DNA of 64,000 nucleotides, taken from contig NZ_LT860097.1 in NCBI RefSeq assembly GCF_900184995.1, positions 62,001 to 126,000 on the forward strand, in the 5' to 3' direction. Numbering within the stretch: the stretch's first letter is position 1; each line of letters begins with the position of its first letter. The notes under the pieces are model-generated. The model had not been told where the DNA came from. It did not search any database and worked only from the letters and a program-made list of their open reading frames with translations. This document shows, piece by piece, positions 28,738-39,438 of this stretch. Both the position numbers and the translations under genes were made by a program. The stretch comes from Konateibacter massiliensis. Lineage in GTDB: Bacteria; Bacillota; Clostridia; Lachnospirales; Lachnospiraceae.

Positions 28738-29652
28738 ATGAATACGTTAGTTAGCTTAATTAAACGAAATATATTAATCTATTTGCGAGACCGAACGGCA
28801 GTATTTTTTTCGCTGCTGTCCATGATTATTGTGATAGGGCTTATGATTTTGTTCTTGGGAAATATGAATAAGAACGAGGTGGTAAATCTGCTGGGGCAGT
28901 ATGGAAGCCAGAGAGATGCAGATTTAGATGCTAAGAATGCCGAGGTGTTAATTCAGGTGTGGACAATTGCAGGACTTCTGGTAGTGAATGCGTTGACCGT
29001 CAGTCTGACGATGATTGGAACGAAGGTGGAGGACGAGGCAAAAGGCAGGCTTGCAAGCTTTTATGTGGCACCGATAAGGCGCAGCAGCATGGCGGGAGGT
29101 TATGTAGTAGCAGCAATGCTTGTAGCGAGCTTTATATGCTTTATTACACTTGGAATCTCACAGCTGTATTTATTTTTTATGGGTTCGTCTCTGTTCACGG
29201 GGGTACAGCTTGTAAAAATAGCAGGCATTATCCTAGCCAATTCTTTCACCTATACAAGTCTGTTATTTTTAGTGGCTTTGTTTGTTCATAGCACAAGTGC
29301 ATGGGCGGCATTGGAGACGATTATGGGAACCTTGGTAGGCTTTGTGGGGGCAATTTACCTTCCGATGGGAATGCTCCCGGATTCGGTTCAATCAGTCTTA
29401 AAATGCCTTCCGATCCTTCACGGTATTTCGCTTATGAGAAAAGTATGCACGGAGTTTGCGCTGGAAAACACATTTTCGGGATTGCCGGGCGAGCTGAGCA
29501 AGGGTTATCAAAGCTATATGGGAATTACAGTAGAATATAAGGATGAACTGGTTTCGAGCGGATTTTCACTTATTTTTCTATTGATGTGTGGTATAATAGC
29601 ATTAATTTTATCCAGCATCTTGATGAAAAGAAGGGCGCTGAAGGAGCGCTAG
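28738..29652 (+). CDS. ABC-2 type exporter permease
   Basis: 304 residues with six predicted membrane helices (first near residues 20-40, last near 272-292) and a large loop after the first helix, the layout of ABC-2 permeases. LPMGMLPDSVQSVLKCLPILHG near residues 205-230 is the usual ABC-2 signature area. Partner of the preceding ATPase. The following LytTR gene is 22 nt away, suggesting that the exporter and its regulators are co-expressed. Confidence 0.88.
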   Translation: MNTLVSLIKRNILIYLRDRTAVFFSLLSMIIVIGLMILFLGNMNKNEVVNLLGQYGSQRDADLDAKNAEVLIQVWTIAGLLVVNALTVSLTMIGTKVEDEAKGRLASFYVAPIRRSSMAGGYVVAAMLVASFICFITLGISQLYLFFMGSSLFTGVQLVKIAGIILANSFTYTSLLFLVALFVHSTSAWAALETIMGTLVGFVGAIYLPMGMLPDSVQSVLKCLPILHGISLMRKVCTEFALENTFSGLPGELSKGYQSYMGITVEYKDELVSSGFSLIFLLMCGIIALILSSILMKRRALKER

Positions 29653-29674
29653 GCTGATAAACTGAGGGAGGAGA

Positions 29675-30118
29675 ATGCAGGTGAAAATCATCATAGAGGA
29701 CAGGAATCCGGACGAGGAGGATACGATTCTCATTCGCTGCAAGGACTTAGACGAATCACTTTTAAAACTAATCTACAATTTAAAAATGGGTAAGGAACGG
29801 ATTGCCGGAATAAAGGATCAAAAAGCCTTCATGGTTGAGCCGGACAGTATTTATTATTTTGAAGCGGTGGATAATAAGGTGTTTTTCTACTGCGAACATG
29901 AGGTTTATGAGACAAAGCTTAAATTGTATGAGATAGAAAAGGAATTTGAACAGACAGATTTTTTTCGGGCATCCAAATCCACAATTGTCAATCTATCCAA
30001 AATAAAAAGTATTCATTCTATTTTTAACGGCAGATTCGAGGCTGTCTTAAAAAATCAAGAGCGGGTCATTATTTCAAGGCAGTATGTGGCAGATTTAAAG
30101 AAGCGGTTTGGATTATAA
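29675..30118 (+). CDS. LytTR-domain DNA-binding regulator (no receiver domain)
   Basis: 147 residues. The C-terminal ~100 residues form a LytTR domain: YYFEAVDNKVFFYCEHEVYETKLKL, FFRASKSTIVNLSKI (family F-x-R-x-x-K/R-S-x-x-VN), and VIISRQYVADLKKR at the end. There is no response-regulator domain. Known stand-alone LytTR proteins of Firmicutes are paired with a small membrane protein that restrains them, and the next gene fits that role. GGGAGGAG ribosome site. Probably controls its own operon, including the ABC exporter (inference). Confidence 0.88.
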   Translation: MQVKIIIEDRNPDEEDTILIRCKDLDESLLKLIYNLKMGKERIAGIKDQKAFMVEPDSIYYFEAVDNKVFFYCEHEVYETKLKLYEIEKEFEQTDFFRASKSTIVNLSKIKSIHSIFNGRFEAVLKNQERVIISRQYVADLKKRFGL

Positions 30119-30144
30119 AAGAAAAGGAAAGGAAACGTGTTGTC

Positions 30145-30576
30145 ATGTCATGGATAAAGAGTATATTAAATACATTTGCATATACAACAACAGGAACCTT
30201 GCTTGGAGCAGCAGTCTACACAGAGCTGTTCTGGAAAAATTTCGAGGTGTCGATGGGGATTCTCTGGCAGATTTTAGCGGTAGGTTTTTTGTGCAGCTTA
30301 GGCAATTTACTTTACTACAACGGAGGCAGGGAAAAGTCTGAAAAATGGCAGTTTCTCTTACGAGTATCGTTGCATTACCTCTATATCAACGGAGTTGTAA
30401 TCGGCTGCGGATTGCTCTTTGAATGGTTTTACTGGTATCGCCTGGATATGATGGCGGCGATTGTTGCGGTCATATTAGTTATCTTTGTGGTGATTTGGAC
30501 GGTAAGCTATCAGAAGGATAAGAGGCTTGCGGAGCGGCTCAATGAGAAGCTGAGGGGATATTATCAAAAAGAATAA
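30145..30576 (+). CDS. DUF3021-family membrane protein, partner of LytTR regulator
   Basis: 143 residues with four hydrophobic segments (about 12-28, 40-57, 73-95, 100-120) and a short basic tail. The pattern of a small four-helix protein directly after a LytTR gene matches DUF3021 proteins. In LytTR regulatory systems the membrane protein is thought to hold the regulator inactive. ATG 30145 lies 27 nt after the LytTR stop; the overlapping frame from 30108 is a shadow. Confidence 0.78.
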   Translation: MSWIKSILNTFAYTTTGTLLGAAVYTELFWKNFEVSMGILWQILAVGFLCSLGNLLYYNGGREKSEKWQFLLRVSLHYLYINGVVIGCGLLFEWFYWYRLDMMAAIVAVILVIFVVIWTVSYQKDKRLAERLNEKLRGYYQKE

Positions 30577-30579
30577 TAA

Positions 30580-30630
30580 AAGTACAGGGAAAAATCCGTA
30601 AAATCAGGATGTTTTCCCTGTACTTCTCTT
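30580..30630. terminator. Terminator-like hairpin between DUF3021 and monooxygenase genes
   Basis: 14-bp stem (30580-30593 with 30612-30625), extended by an ATCC/GGAT inner pair; T-rich tail on the plus strand (CTCTTT). Lies between convergent genes. Confidence 0.7.
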
Positions 30631-30647
30631 TAACCTTATAAATTTAT

Positions 30648-30941
30648 TTAAGCTAATTTATTTCCTTCATAGACAGCGATATCTAATGGCTGCGCTAATA
30701 AATCCTGTATTGCTGCTCCAAATGAGCCGAAATGCTCTGTTTTCATATGAGTATCTAAGCTTTCCTTGGATTCCCATTCCTCCACAAATGTATAGTTACA
30801 TTTGTCCTCTGTGTTTGAAAGAAGGTTGTAGGAAATATTGCCGTTTTCCTTTCGTGTTTCATTGATACAGTTTTGAGCGGCAGAAACAAATTTCTCCCCG
30901 TTTCCTTCTTTTACTTGTACGTTAGCAATCACTATAATCAT
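30648..30941 (-). CDS. Antibiotic biosynthesis monooxygenase (ABM) domain protein
   Basis: 97 residues, one ABM fold (dimeric alpha/beta barrel). Typical marks: IIVIANVQVKEGNGEKFVSAAQ at the start, YNLLSNTEDKCNYTFVEEWESKESLDTHMKTEHF in the middle (quoted by its core FVEEWESKESLDTHM). YgiN-like members act on quinols or reactive small molecules, but many have no known substrate. It begins 11 nt after the leuA stop on the same strand, so it is probably co-transcribed with leuA from the leucine T-box. Confidence 0.85.
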   Translation of the reverse strand: MIIVIANVQVKEGNGEKFVSAAQNCINETRKENGNISYNLLSNTEDKCNYTFVEEWESKESLDTHMKTEHFGSFGAAIQDLLAQPLDIAVYEGNKLA

Positions 30942-30952
30942 CTAATTTTCTC

Positions 30953-32941
30953 CTATTTGCTTTTCCTATACTGAATCGGTGTCAATCCAATCTGCGACTT
31001 AAATACTCGGATAAAATGTTCCGGATTCTCATAGCCGACCATATTGGAAATATCCTCGACAAGCATATTACTTGTTTTTAAAATGTGACATGCCTTGTTT
31101 AAACGGCACTCCTTCACTAAATTGCCGAAGGTTTCCCCGGTCTTATCTTTGATGAACTTAGATAAGTATGGTTCCGTTAAATGAAAGTGTGCAGCCATAG
31201 ACTGTAAGGTGACGTCACGGTAGTGTTCCTTGATGTATTCATGCATTTCTTTGGCACGCTCATCCTGAAAGCCGTTATTTCCTGTAACCTCACCAAGTCT
31301 GTTGATTGCAGTGGTTAAAGCCTGAATGGATGCCTTGATGATATCATCGTCAATTCCGACACCCCAATAGGTCTTATCCTTTTCTGTTATACTCACATAA
31401 GCAATCGCTTTGGAGGAAGAGCCTCGGGTCAGAGAGTGCTCAGAATAGTCTGCTAAGTCATATTCAAAGCCAAAGTAATCCTTTAACGCGTTACTCACCG
31501 CGTCTAAACGTCCGTTTCCGGTGCCGTTGATAATCGTTTTTTTACCTTTATGGAAAACCGTAACCTCAGTCTGAATTCCATTTTTCTGTGTAAAGTGGCA
31601 CTCATCTACCGCGAAGGTAGAAGGAACATCCACATACTCCTCTTTGAAAATATCATAAATCCACTGCGGTGTTAACTCCTTGTGCTCTCTGTCAGAAACG
31701 CTCTTCGCAAGATAGCTCATCTCTTCTTTCATCTTATCCGGCATAGTGATGCCGTAATTATTTTTCAGAATGTATCCGACGCCGCCCTTGCCGGACTGGC
31801 TGTTGAAGCGGATGACATCAGAATCGTAAGCACGGCCGATATCCTTCGGATCGATTGGCAGATATGGAACATTCCAAATATTGCCCTCCTGCTCCTCGTG
31901 ACATGCCATACCTTTTGCAATCGCATCCTGATGGGAGCCGGAAAAAGCGGTAAAGACTAACTCACCGGAGTAAGGCTGTCTTTCATAGACATGCATGCGA
32001 GTCAATCTCTCGTATACCTCTGCAATTGCAGGAAGATTGCCAAAATCAAGCTCTGGGTCCACGCCGTGAGAGAACATATTCATTGCCACGGTAATAACGT
32101 CTAAGTTACCGGTTCTCTCCCCGTTTCCGAATAAAGTACCCTCTAAGCGGTCTGCACCAGCCAATAATCCAAACTCGGCATCGCTGATTCCACAGCCTCT
32201 GTCGTTGTGCGGGTGAAGGGATAAAATAACATTTTCACGGTAGTTAAGGTTTTTGTGTATATACTCGACCTGACTTGCAAAAACATGAGGCATAGCATTT
32301 TCAACGGTAGTAGGAATGTTGATAATTGCTTTTTTCTCAGCGGTCGGCTTCCAAACGTCAAGCACTGCGTTGCAAACGTCAAGCGCATAGTCAACCTCGG
32401 CACCCGGGAAGCTCTCAGGGCTATACTCAAACTGGAAGTTACCGTCGGTTTCGTCAGCAAGTTTCTTTAACAATTCAGCACCTTTGACGGCGATTTCCTT
32501 AACCTCCGCCTTGGATTTTTTAAATACCTGTTCTCTCTGTGCGACAGAAACAGAATTATATACATGTACGATGGCACTTGGTGCACCCTTTAATGCCTCA
32601 AAGGTTTTCTTGATGATATGTTCTCTTGCCTGTGTTAAAACCTGAATTGTGACATCATTTGGTATCATATTACGGTCGATTAACGCTCTCACGAACTCAA
32701 ACTCTGTCTCGGAAGCAGCAGGGAAGCCTACCTCAATTTCCTTAAAACCGATTTTTACGAGCAGTTTAAAAAATTCTAATTTTTCCTCTAAGCTCATCGG
32801 CTCAATTAATGCCTGATTTCCGTCTCGCAAATCAACGCTGCACCAGATAGGTGCTTTTTCGATTGAATCCTTTTTCACCCAGTCATAAGTAGTTTTTTCA
32901 GGCATAAAATAAATTTTCTCATACTTTGTAAAATTTTTCAT
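30953..32941 (-). CDS. leuA: 2-isopropylmalate synthase fused to a C-terminal AraC-type DNA-binding domain
   Basis: 662 residues in one open frame. Residues 1-~555 are a complete long-form Leu[15 protein letters not shown] catalytic loop, [10 protein letters not shown] metal site, [12 protein letters not shown], then the linker and the leucine-binding allosteric domain ([29 protein letters not shown]). LeuA condenses acetyl-CoA with 2-oxoisovalerate, the committed step to leucine. Residues ~560-662 are an AraC/XylS double helix-turn-helix: [20 protein letters not shown], then [20 protein letters not shown] and [11 protein letters not shown]. Standard LeuA proteins end before this point. The ribosome site is AGGAGGA before ATG 32941, and transcription comes from a leucine T-box. 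The fusion suggests a leucine-sensing enzyme that can bind DNA, which is inference. Confidence 0.93.
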   Translation of the reverse strand: MKNFTKYEKIYFMPEKTTYDWVKKDSIEKAPIWCSVDLRDGNQALIEPMSLEEKLEFFKLLVKIGFKEIEVGFPAASETEFEFVRALIDRNMIPNDVTIQVLTQAREHIIKKTFEALKGAPSAIVHVYNSVSVAQREQVFKKSKAEVKEIAVKGAELLKKLADETDGNFQFEYSPESFPGAEVDYALDVCNAVLDVWKPTAEKKAIINIPTTVENAMPHVFASQVEYIHKNLNYRENVILSLHPHNDRGCGISDAEFGLLAGADRLEGTLFGNGERTGNLDVITVAMNMFSHGVDPELDFGNLPAIAEVYERLTRMHVYERQPYSGELVFTAFSGSHQDAIAKGMACHEEQEGNIWNVPYLPIDPKDIGRAYDSDVIRFNSQSGKGGVGYILKNNYGITMPDKMKEEMSYLAKSVSDREHKELTPQWIYDIFKEEYVDVPSTFAVDECHFTQKNGIQTEVTVFHKGKKTIINGTGNGRLDAVSNALKDYFGFEYDLADYSEHSLTRGSSSKAIAYVSITEKDKTYWGVGIDDDIIKASIQALTTAINRLGEVTGNNGFQDERAKEMHEYIKEHYRDVTLQSMAAHFHLTEPYLSKFIKDKTGETFGNLVKECRLNKACHILKTSNMLVEDISNMVGYENPEHFIRVFKSQIGLTPIQYRKSK

Positions 32942-33001
32942 TTTAAATCCTCCTCTTTTTTAGCTTATACGAAAGAATGGCCTTGGTACATTCCCCCTAT
33001 G

Positions 33002-33305
33002 ATACAAAAATAGCTTCGTCTCATCTGATTACTCATCATAGAGACGAAGCTGTTATGTCTTCGCGGTACCACTCTAATTCATAGCCTTCTGCGATATTCA
33101 CATTGGCATATGCACTCTGTCGATACGGCCTGTCGGCTTATATCTGTTCCCTTTAACGGAGGAAATGCGGCTAACACTACACTTACATATTTGTAATTTC
33201 GAATAGCGGTTCCAAGGCTAGTTCCTTATATTCCTTCTGCCGCTTTTCACCAGCCAGCGGCTCTCTGCAATCGGGGCAATAAGTAATACTCCTCTTCATT
33301 ACCTT
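33002..33305 (-). ncRNA. T-box leader (leucine, specifier CUA) of leuA
   Basis: Read on the minus strand. Stem I has the AGTA bulge opposite GAA; the flanking helices CTTAT/ATAAG and AGG/CCT place the specifier directly after GAA, giving CTA at 33221-33219 (leucine codon). The distal loop AGAGAGCCGCTGGCTGGTGA is present. The antiterminator T-box core AGAGTGGTACCGCG lies at 33075-33062. A terminator stem (33051-33041 with 33022-33012) is followed by ATTTTTG. Uncharged tRNA-Leu should allow read-through into leuA. Confidence 0.92.
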
Positions 33306-33536
33306 TTAAATATATACAAATCAAGTTTGCTTACGTTGAAACAATCATATCACAGAAAAAAAATTTGGTCCAGTACTAAAATTAATCAATTTGGTTGATA
33401 AAATTTAATCTTCCTAACTGTTTTATTATTGTTTATAATAATATTATAGAAGAAAAAATATTTTTTCAAGAATGTTGTAGTAAATCAAAAATAACCTACG
33501 TTATTATTAATATAACAAATGAGTGGAGGGCAAAGA

Positions 33537-34073
33537 ATGTTCCTATATCTTTCGATGATAGAGACCGAGGAGGAAAAGTGCAAATTTGTACAGATATACG
33601 AGAACTATCAGTATTTTATGTGGTATGTGGCAAATGAGGTTTTACAGGACAAATATCTGGCAGAGGACGCAGTCCAGGATGCTTTTTTAGCACTGACTAG
33701 ACATTTGGATAAGGTGGAGGAGGTCAAGAGTACGAAGACGAAAAATTTTATTGCGACCATTGTAAAAAGTAAAGCAATTGATATTCTTCGAAAGAAAAAA
33801 GGACAGACAGAAGAATATGAAGAGGGTATTGTGGGTGAAAGCCGGGAAGATATATTGGACAATTACATACAAAAGGAAGATCATGAGAGTTTAGTAGAGG
33901 CGATTTATCAATTGGATGAGCTGTATCGTGTGGTTTTTGAATATAAGTATCTTCACGAGTTTTCCGACAGGGAAATTGCACAAATTCTTGAGGTGACGCC
34001 AAAGGTTGTGAATGTCCGACTGTTTCGGGGAAAAAAGAAGCTAAGGGAAATACTCGCAAAGGAGGGCATATAA
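33537..34073 (+). CDS. ECF-type RNA polymerase sigma factor
   Basis: 178 residues from ATG 33537 with GGAGGG 9 nt upstream; the open frame starts at 33519. Region 2 (YFMWYVANEVLQDKYLAEDAVQDAFLAL) and region 4 (LDELYRVVFEYKYLHEFSDREIAQIL then KVVNVRLFRGKKKLRE) are both present, separated by a short linker, as in ECF sigma factors. Followed directly by a membrane protein that is probably its anti-sigma factor; ECF genes usually control their own operon. The signal is unknown. Confidence 0.9.
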   Translation: MFLYLSMIETEEEKCKFVQIYENYQYFMWYVANEVLQDKYLAEDAVQDAFLALTRHLDKVEEVKSTKTKNFIATIVKSKAIDILRKKKGQTEEYEEGIVGESREDILDNYIQKEDHESLVEAIYQLDELYRVVFEYKYLHEFSDREIAQILEVTPKVVNVRLFRGKKKLREILAKEGI

Positions 34074-34074
34074 G

Positions 34075-34809
34075 ATGCAAAGCAGTGATGAAAAGCTACG
34101 TGAGGCATTGAGGGACTGTCTGGAGAGAGAATTGGCTTTTGTTCCGCCTGCGCAGGATATCAAAAAGCTTCACACTCCGTCGAAGCAGTTTGAAAAGAGA
34201 ATGCAGGGGATAATCAGGACAGAGCAGTATAAGGAGAAGTGGAAGACTATCCTTGGCGGCAAGAAGAAATTTTATTATGCCGCGGCAGTGATTTTGCTGT
34301 TTCTTGGAGTGCAGGTAGGAACAAATTTTATGTATATGGGAAAAAGCTCGCCTTATGAGGCAGATATGTCTACACAGACGACGGAGGAGATGGCAACGGC
34401 AACGGATGAGGAGACAGGAATGGCATCTTCGATGGCAGATACGGCAGCAGGAGAAGCGTCTATTAACGCTGAAACATCAAACGGAGAGGCTGAAGCAACC
34501 GACATAGAGGTATTGTATTCCCAATGGAGTGTGAGTCAGGTTTTGGATGGGGAAGTGACGTTTTCCCTTACAAACTCAAAAGCAGAGGAAGGATTTTACT
34601 CTGATATCAGCTTGGTTGAAAAAGCAGAGGAGGGCAAATGGATATCCGTTTATACAAAGGAGGATTTGGAGGAATATTCGATTTTGGGAATGGATACGGT
34701 GGAGGAGCGGATAAAGGCATCGGACTACAATATGAAGGAAGCCGGCATATACCGATTATACCGCTATATAAATGAGGAAGAAGTAACAGTAGACATAGAG
34801 ATACCATAA
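34075..34809 (+). CDS. Putative anti-sigma factor, single-pass membrane protein
   Basis: 244 residues starting one base after the sigma gene stop. Cytoplasmic N terminus of ~65 residues, one membrane helix (KFYYAAAVILLFLGVQVGTNFMYM, about 64-86), then a Thr/Ala/Glu-rich low-complexity stretch (about 90-145) and an extracytoplasmic domain. The arrangement, with tight coupling to an ECF sigma gene, suggests an anti-sigma factor. No zinc-binding ZAS motif (HxxxCxxC) is seen, so the class is unassigned. Confidence 0.65.
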   Translation: MQSSDEKLREALRDCLERELAFVPPAQDIKKLHTPSKQFEKRMQGIIRTEQYKEKWKTILGGKKKFYYAAAVILLFLGVQVGTNFMYMGKSSPYEADMSTQTTEEMATATDEETGMASSMADTAAGEASINAETSNGEAEATDIEVLYSQWSVSQVLDGEVTFSLTNSKAEEGFYSDISLVEKAEEGKWISVYTKEDLEEYSILGMDTVEERIKASDYNMKEAGIYRLYRYINEEEVTVDIEIP

Positions 34810-34825
34810 AAAGGAGGATATGATT

Positions 34826-35821
34826 ATGAAAAGAAAAATGAGACAGGGAATAATTGGATTGGTAATAGCGGCAAATATGCTGGTGCTTGCGGCATGCGGC
34901 AGCGCAAATCAGTCGGGATCAAAGGCAACGGAGGAGATGAGCATGGACACTGCCACGACAACAGAGTCGGTGGCTATGGATAGCGGAGCGTATATGTCGG
35001 ATACGGCGTCAGAAAATGCATCAGGCATTGAGAGCCAGTCAGAGGTAATCAGCGATACAAGCCAGATTTCGGGGCAGAAGCTTATCAAAGACGTCAGCAT
35101 GTCCGTTGAGACGAGAACGTTTGATGACTTTATGAATGAGCTGACAAACCAGATTACAAGCTTAGGCGGGTATGTAGAAAGCTCAGATATAACCGGTGGA
35201 AGCTATCAATATGAGAACTATCGATATGCCTATGTGACAGCCAGAATTCCGGCAGAAAAGCTAAATGGTTTTGTGGCAGTTATAAAGGAAAGAGGAAATG
35301 TGACACAGACAAGTGAGCAGACAACAGATGTGACACTTCAATATGTGGATATCGAAAGCCATTTGAAGGCATTGAAGATTGAGCAGGAGACATTGTTAAA
35401 TCTGCTGGAAAATGCAACCAAAATGGAGGATGTCATTGCAATTCAAAGTCAGCTTACGCAGGTGCGCTATGAAATAGAATCAAACGAATCCCAAATTCGT
35501 ACTTATGACAATTTGGTCAATTACAGCACAGTGAGAATCAATGTTTCTGAGGTGGAAAGAGAGACACAGGCGGATGAGAAATCCTTTGCAGGAGAAATTA
35601 AGATGAAACTGTCTGACAATCTTTATGCGATTAAAGAAGGTTTTAGAAGCTTTTTGATTGACTTTATCGCAGCACTTCCTTATATTATAATATGGGGTGT
35701 TATTCTATTTGCCTTATTTATTGGAGGCAAAAAGATATACAAAGTATACAGGAAGAAAGAAATGGCAAGAAGCAGTAACAGTGAACCAGATAGTAAGCCA
35801 GAGGAGAAAGAGCCGAAATAG
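34826..35821 (+). CDS. DUF4349-domain lipoprotein with C-terminal membrane anchor
   Basis: 331 residues from ATG 34826 (AAGGAGG 9 nt upstream). Lipobox LVLAACGS after a hydrophobic signal gives cleavage before Cys near residue 24. A Ser/Thr/Met-rich segment follows, then a DUF4349 domain (KLIKDVSMSVETRTFDDFMNEL ... GGYVESSDI ... ARIPAEKLNGFV), a coiled coil near residues 175-215, and a membrane helix near 285-310 with a charged tail. Third gene of the ECF operon; such proteins are often found with ECF sigma factors and may be the regulon's envelope-stress effector. Function not known. Confidence 0.78.
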   Translation: MKRKMRQGIIGLVIAANMLVLAACGSANQSGSKATEEMSMDTATTTESVAMDSGAYMSDTASENASGIESQSEVISDTSQISGQKLIKDVSMSVETRTFDDFMNELTNQITSLGGYVESSDITGGSYQYENYRYAYVTARIPAEKLNGFVAVIKERGNVTQTSEQTTDVTLQYVDIESHLKALKIEQETLLNLLENATKMEDVIAIQSQLTQVRYEIESNESQIRTYDNLVNYSTVRINVSEVERETQADEKSFAGEIKMKLSDNLYAIKEGFRSFLIDFIAALPYIIIWGVILFALFIGGKKIYKVYRKKEMARSSNSEPDSKPEEKEPK

Positions 35822-35826
35822 ATTTA

Positions 35827-35864
35827 TATGCAGCAGTTCAGTCGTATGGCTGAACTGCTGCATA
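35827..35864 (+). terminator. Terminator-like hairpin after the ECF operon
   Basis: Perfect 15-bp stem (35827-35841, 35850-35864), loop TCGTATGG, without a strong T tract. Confidence 0.6.
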
Positions 35865-35885
35865 TAAAATAAATAAGGAGAAACG

Positions 35886-36782
35886 ATGAAAATAACAGTG
35901 GAGGACAATAATATCATAATGGAGGAGGCATCTTCCTTTGATATTGAACAGATTTTGGAATGCGGACAGTGCTTTCATTATGAAAAGCTAAAAGATAAGG
36001 ATTATGTCGTGGTTGCGAGAAGGCACCTGTTACATATTGAGCAGACAGAGGATAAGGTTATTTTTTATGACACCGATAAGAAAACATTTGATACTGTGTG
36101 GAAGCCTTATTTTGATTTAGACTGCGACTATGCAAAAATAAAAAAATGGCTGGTACAGAATGAACATTCGATTTTAAAGAAGGATGGCGTATTAAAGGAG
36201 GCAGTTACAGCTTATTCAGGTATCAGGATTTTAAATCAGGATTTTTTTGAGACGCTTATTTCTTTCATTATTTCACAAAACAAGCAAATTCCACATATCA
36301 AGCAGATTGTAAACACACTATCTGTCAAATATGGAGACCCTGCGGGTGAGGTGTGCGGCAACACCTACCATCATTTCCCAACATTGGAGCAGCTTTGCAA
36401 GGTGAGTGAAAATGAGCTTAGGTTGTGTAAAACGGGTTTTCGTGCACCTTATATTGTAGCGGCGTGCGAAAAGCTTGTTCAGGATGCCGAGCTTGAGGAG
36501 AGGCTTAAAAAGGCTTCCTCGAAGGAAGTGTTGGATGAGTTGATGCAGATTAAGGGAGTGGGCAGCAAGGTTGCAAGCTGTGTCGCTCTTTTTTCCCTGT
36601 CAAAGTGCGATGCTTTTCCGGTTGATGTATGGATTCAAAGAATAATGGAAAAAATCTATTTTGACAGAGAGGCGCAAAAAAGTGAAATTATTTCCTTGGC
36701 TTTGGAGTTATACGGCTCCTACGGGGGCTATGCCCAGCAATATTTGTTTTATTATGCAAGGGAGAACCGTGTAAAAATTTAG
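35886..36782 (+). CDS. 8-oxoguanine DNA glycosylase (OGG type) with HhH-GPD fold
   Basis: 298 residues. Removes oxidised guanine in base-excision repair. The N-terminal ~120 residues form the OGG N domain (ILECGQCFHYEKL). The helix-hairpin-helix with catalytic lysine is clear (LMQIKGVGSKVASCVALFSL near residue 220-240), followed by the catalytic aspartate in DAFPVDVWIQRI. Length fits the bacterial OGG1-like family. No 4Fe-4S cluster cysteines, which separates it from MutY/Nth. Confidence 0.88.
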   Translation: MKITVEDNNIIMEEASSFDIEQILECGQCFHYEKLKDKDYVVVARRHLLHIEQTEDKVIFYDTDKKTFDTVWKPYFDLDCDYAKIKKWLVQNEHSILKKDGVLKEAVTAYSGIRILNQDFFETLISFIISQNKQIPHIKQIVNTLSVKYGDPAGEVCGNTYHHFPTLEQLCKVSENELRLCKTGFRAPYIVAACEKLVQDAELEERLKKASSKEVLDELMQIKGVGSKVASCVALFSLSKCDAFPVDVWIQRIMEKIYFDREAQKSEIISLALELYGSYGGYAQQYLFYYARENRVKI

Positions 36783-36993
36783 CTTTTATACTGCTGTGAG
36801 ATGTTGTTATAAAGCGGAAGGCTGAATGGAAAAATAATGGTAACAGTTCAGCCCAGCATGAATAATTTGACTTTTTGCGGAGTATGATTAATAAAAGTGC
36901 CGTCAAAATATTCAAAAGTGAGAAAACGAGAGAAAACAAGAGATAAAATGAGGTATACAGAGAAAAGAATAAGAAATTAAAGTGTCAAAACAG

Positions 36994-37060
36994 TTGCATA
37001 AATGTAATAAATTAACTAATATAGGACTATCGGTTAGCACTCGACCAAAGCGAGTGCTAA
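36994..37060 (+). promoter_or_regulatory. groESL promoter and CIRCE operator (HrcA site)
   Basis: TTGCAT at 36994-36999, 17-nt spacer, TAATAT at 37017-37022. The CIRCE element TTAGCACTC-N9-GAGTGCTAA is exact at 37034-37060, just after the expected transcription start. HrcA binding here represses groESL until heat shock. The rest of the 342-nt gap upstream (36783-36993) shows no gene; it holds a short segment (36815-36829) nearly repeated at 48382-48396. Confidence 0.95.
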
Positions 37061-37124
37061 TAAAATGAAAAATAATAAAAAATAGCTGAATTGGCGTGAA
37101 AGAAACGTCAGGAAAGGAGTTAAA

Positions 37125-37409
37125 ATGAAATTAGCACCATTAGGAGACAGAGTTGTAATTAAACAGTTAATCGCAGAAGAGACTACAAAGTCAGGTATTG
37201 TTTTACCGGGACAAAATAAAGAAAAACCGCAGCAGGCAGAGGTAATCGCAGTAGGACCGGGCGGAGTCGTAGACGGCAAAGAAGTGGAAATGCAGGTAAA
37301 GGTTGGAGATAAAGTAATCTACTCCAAATATTCCGGCACAGAGGTTGAAATTGAGGATGAAGAGTTTATCATTGTAAAACAGAGTGATATTTTAGCAGTG
37401 ATTGAATAA
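37125..37409 (+). CDS. groES: Co-chaperonin GroES
   Basis: 94 residues, standard length. Forms the heptameric lid of GroEL. Typical sequence: LAPLGDRVVIKQL at the start, mobile-loop region ETTKSGIVLPGQNKEKPQ, and KVGDKVIYSKYSGTEV. GGAAAGGAG before ATG 37125. groEL follows 37 nt later; both are under CIRCE control. Confidence 0.97.
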   Translation: MKLAPLGDRVVIKQLIAEETTKSGIVLPGQNKEKPQQAEVIAVGPGGVVDGKEVEMQVKVGDKVIYSKYSGTEVEIEDEEFIIVKQSDILAVIE

Positions 37410-37443
37410 ATAATGGAACTATAAAATTTCTAGGAGGAATTAA

Positions 37444-39069
<1,626 letters not shown>

Positions 39070-39100
39070 TCATTTAGGCAAATCAGCTATTTAAAATAAA

Positions 39101-39147
39101 AAATATCCGTATTTTACACAAAATGTAAGATACGGATATTTTTTTTA
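39101..39147 (+). terminator. Intrinsic terminator of groESL
   Basis: 12-bp stem (39101-39112 with 39130-39141), inner TTTACA/TGTAAG pairs, and a T run. Confidence 0.88.
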
Positions 39148-39184
39148 TAATCGCAAATACTATGAAAAAAGAAAAGGAGATATT

Positions 39185-39394
39185 ATGGAGAACAGAAATT
39201 CAAAACCAAAGGACAGTATCGATAAATATTTAAGTGACGAATACATCAATGCGGTATCGACGACAGACTGTACCGGCTTAATTCCTTCTAATCCGGCATC
39301 GGAGGAAGAGGTGGAGTCTTATAAGGAGATATACAACTTTGAAGTTCCCATTGCCGAGAATCAGACTAAGATAAACAGCAGTGGAAAAGAATAA
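39185..39394 (+). CDS. Small hypothetical protein
   Basis: 69 residues, AAAAGGAGA 8 nt before ATG 39185. Polar, acidic and without hydrophobic segment or signal peptide (DSIDKYLSDEYINAVSTTDCTGLIP, then EEEVESYKEIYNFEVP). I recognise no family. It has a ribosome site and normal codon use, so it is likely real; a promoter for the next operon starts just after its stop codon. Confidence 0.55.
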   Translation: MENRNSKPKDSIDKYLSDEYINAVSTTDCTGLIPSNPASEEEVESYKEIYNFEVPIAENQTKINSSGKE

Positions 39395-39403
39395 AAAGAG
39401 TAC

Positions 39404-39432
39404 TTGAAAAAGGAACCTTTCGGTAGTATAAT
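39404..39432 (+). promoter_or_regulatory. Consensus promoter of the ABC-2 exporter operon
   Basis: TTGAAA at 39404-39409, 17-nt spacer, TATAAT at 39427-39432. Confidence 0.85.
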
Positions 39433-39438
39433 TAAAAT

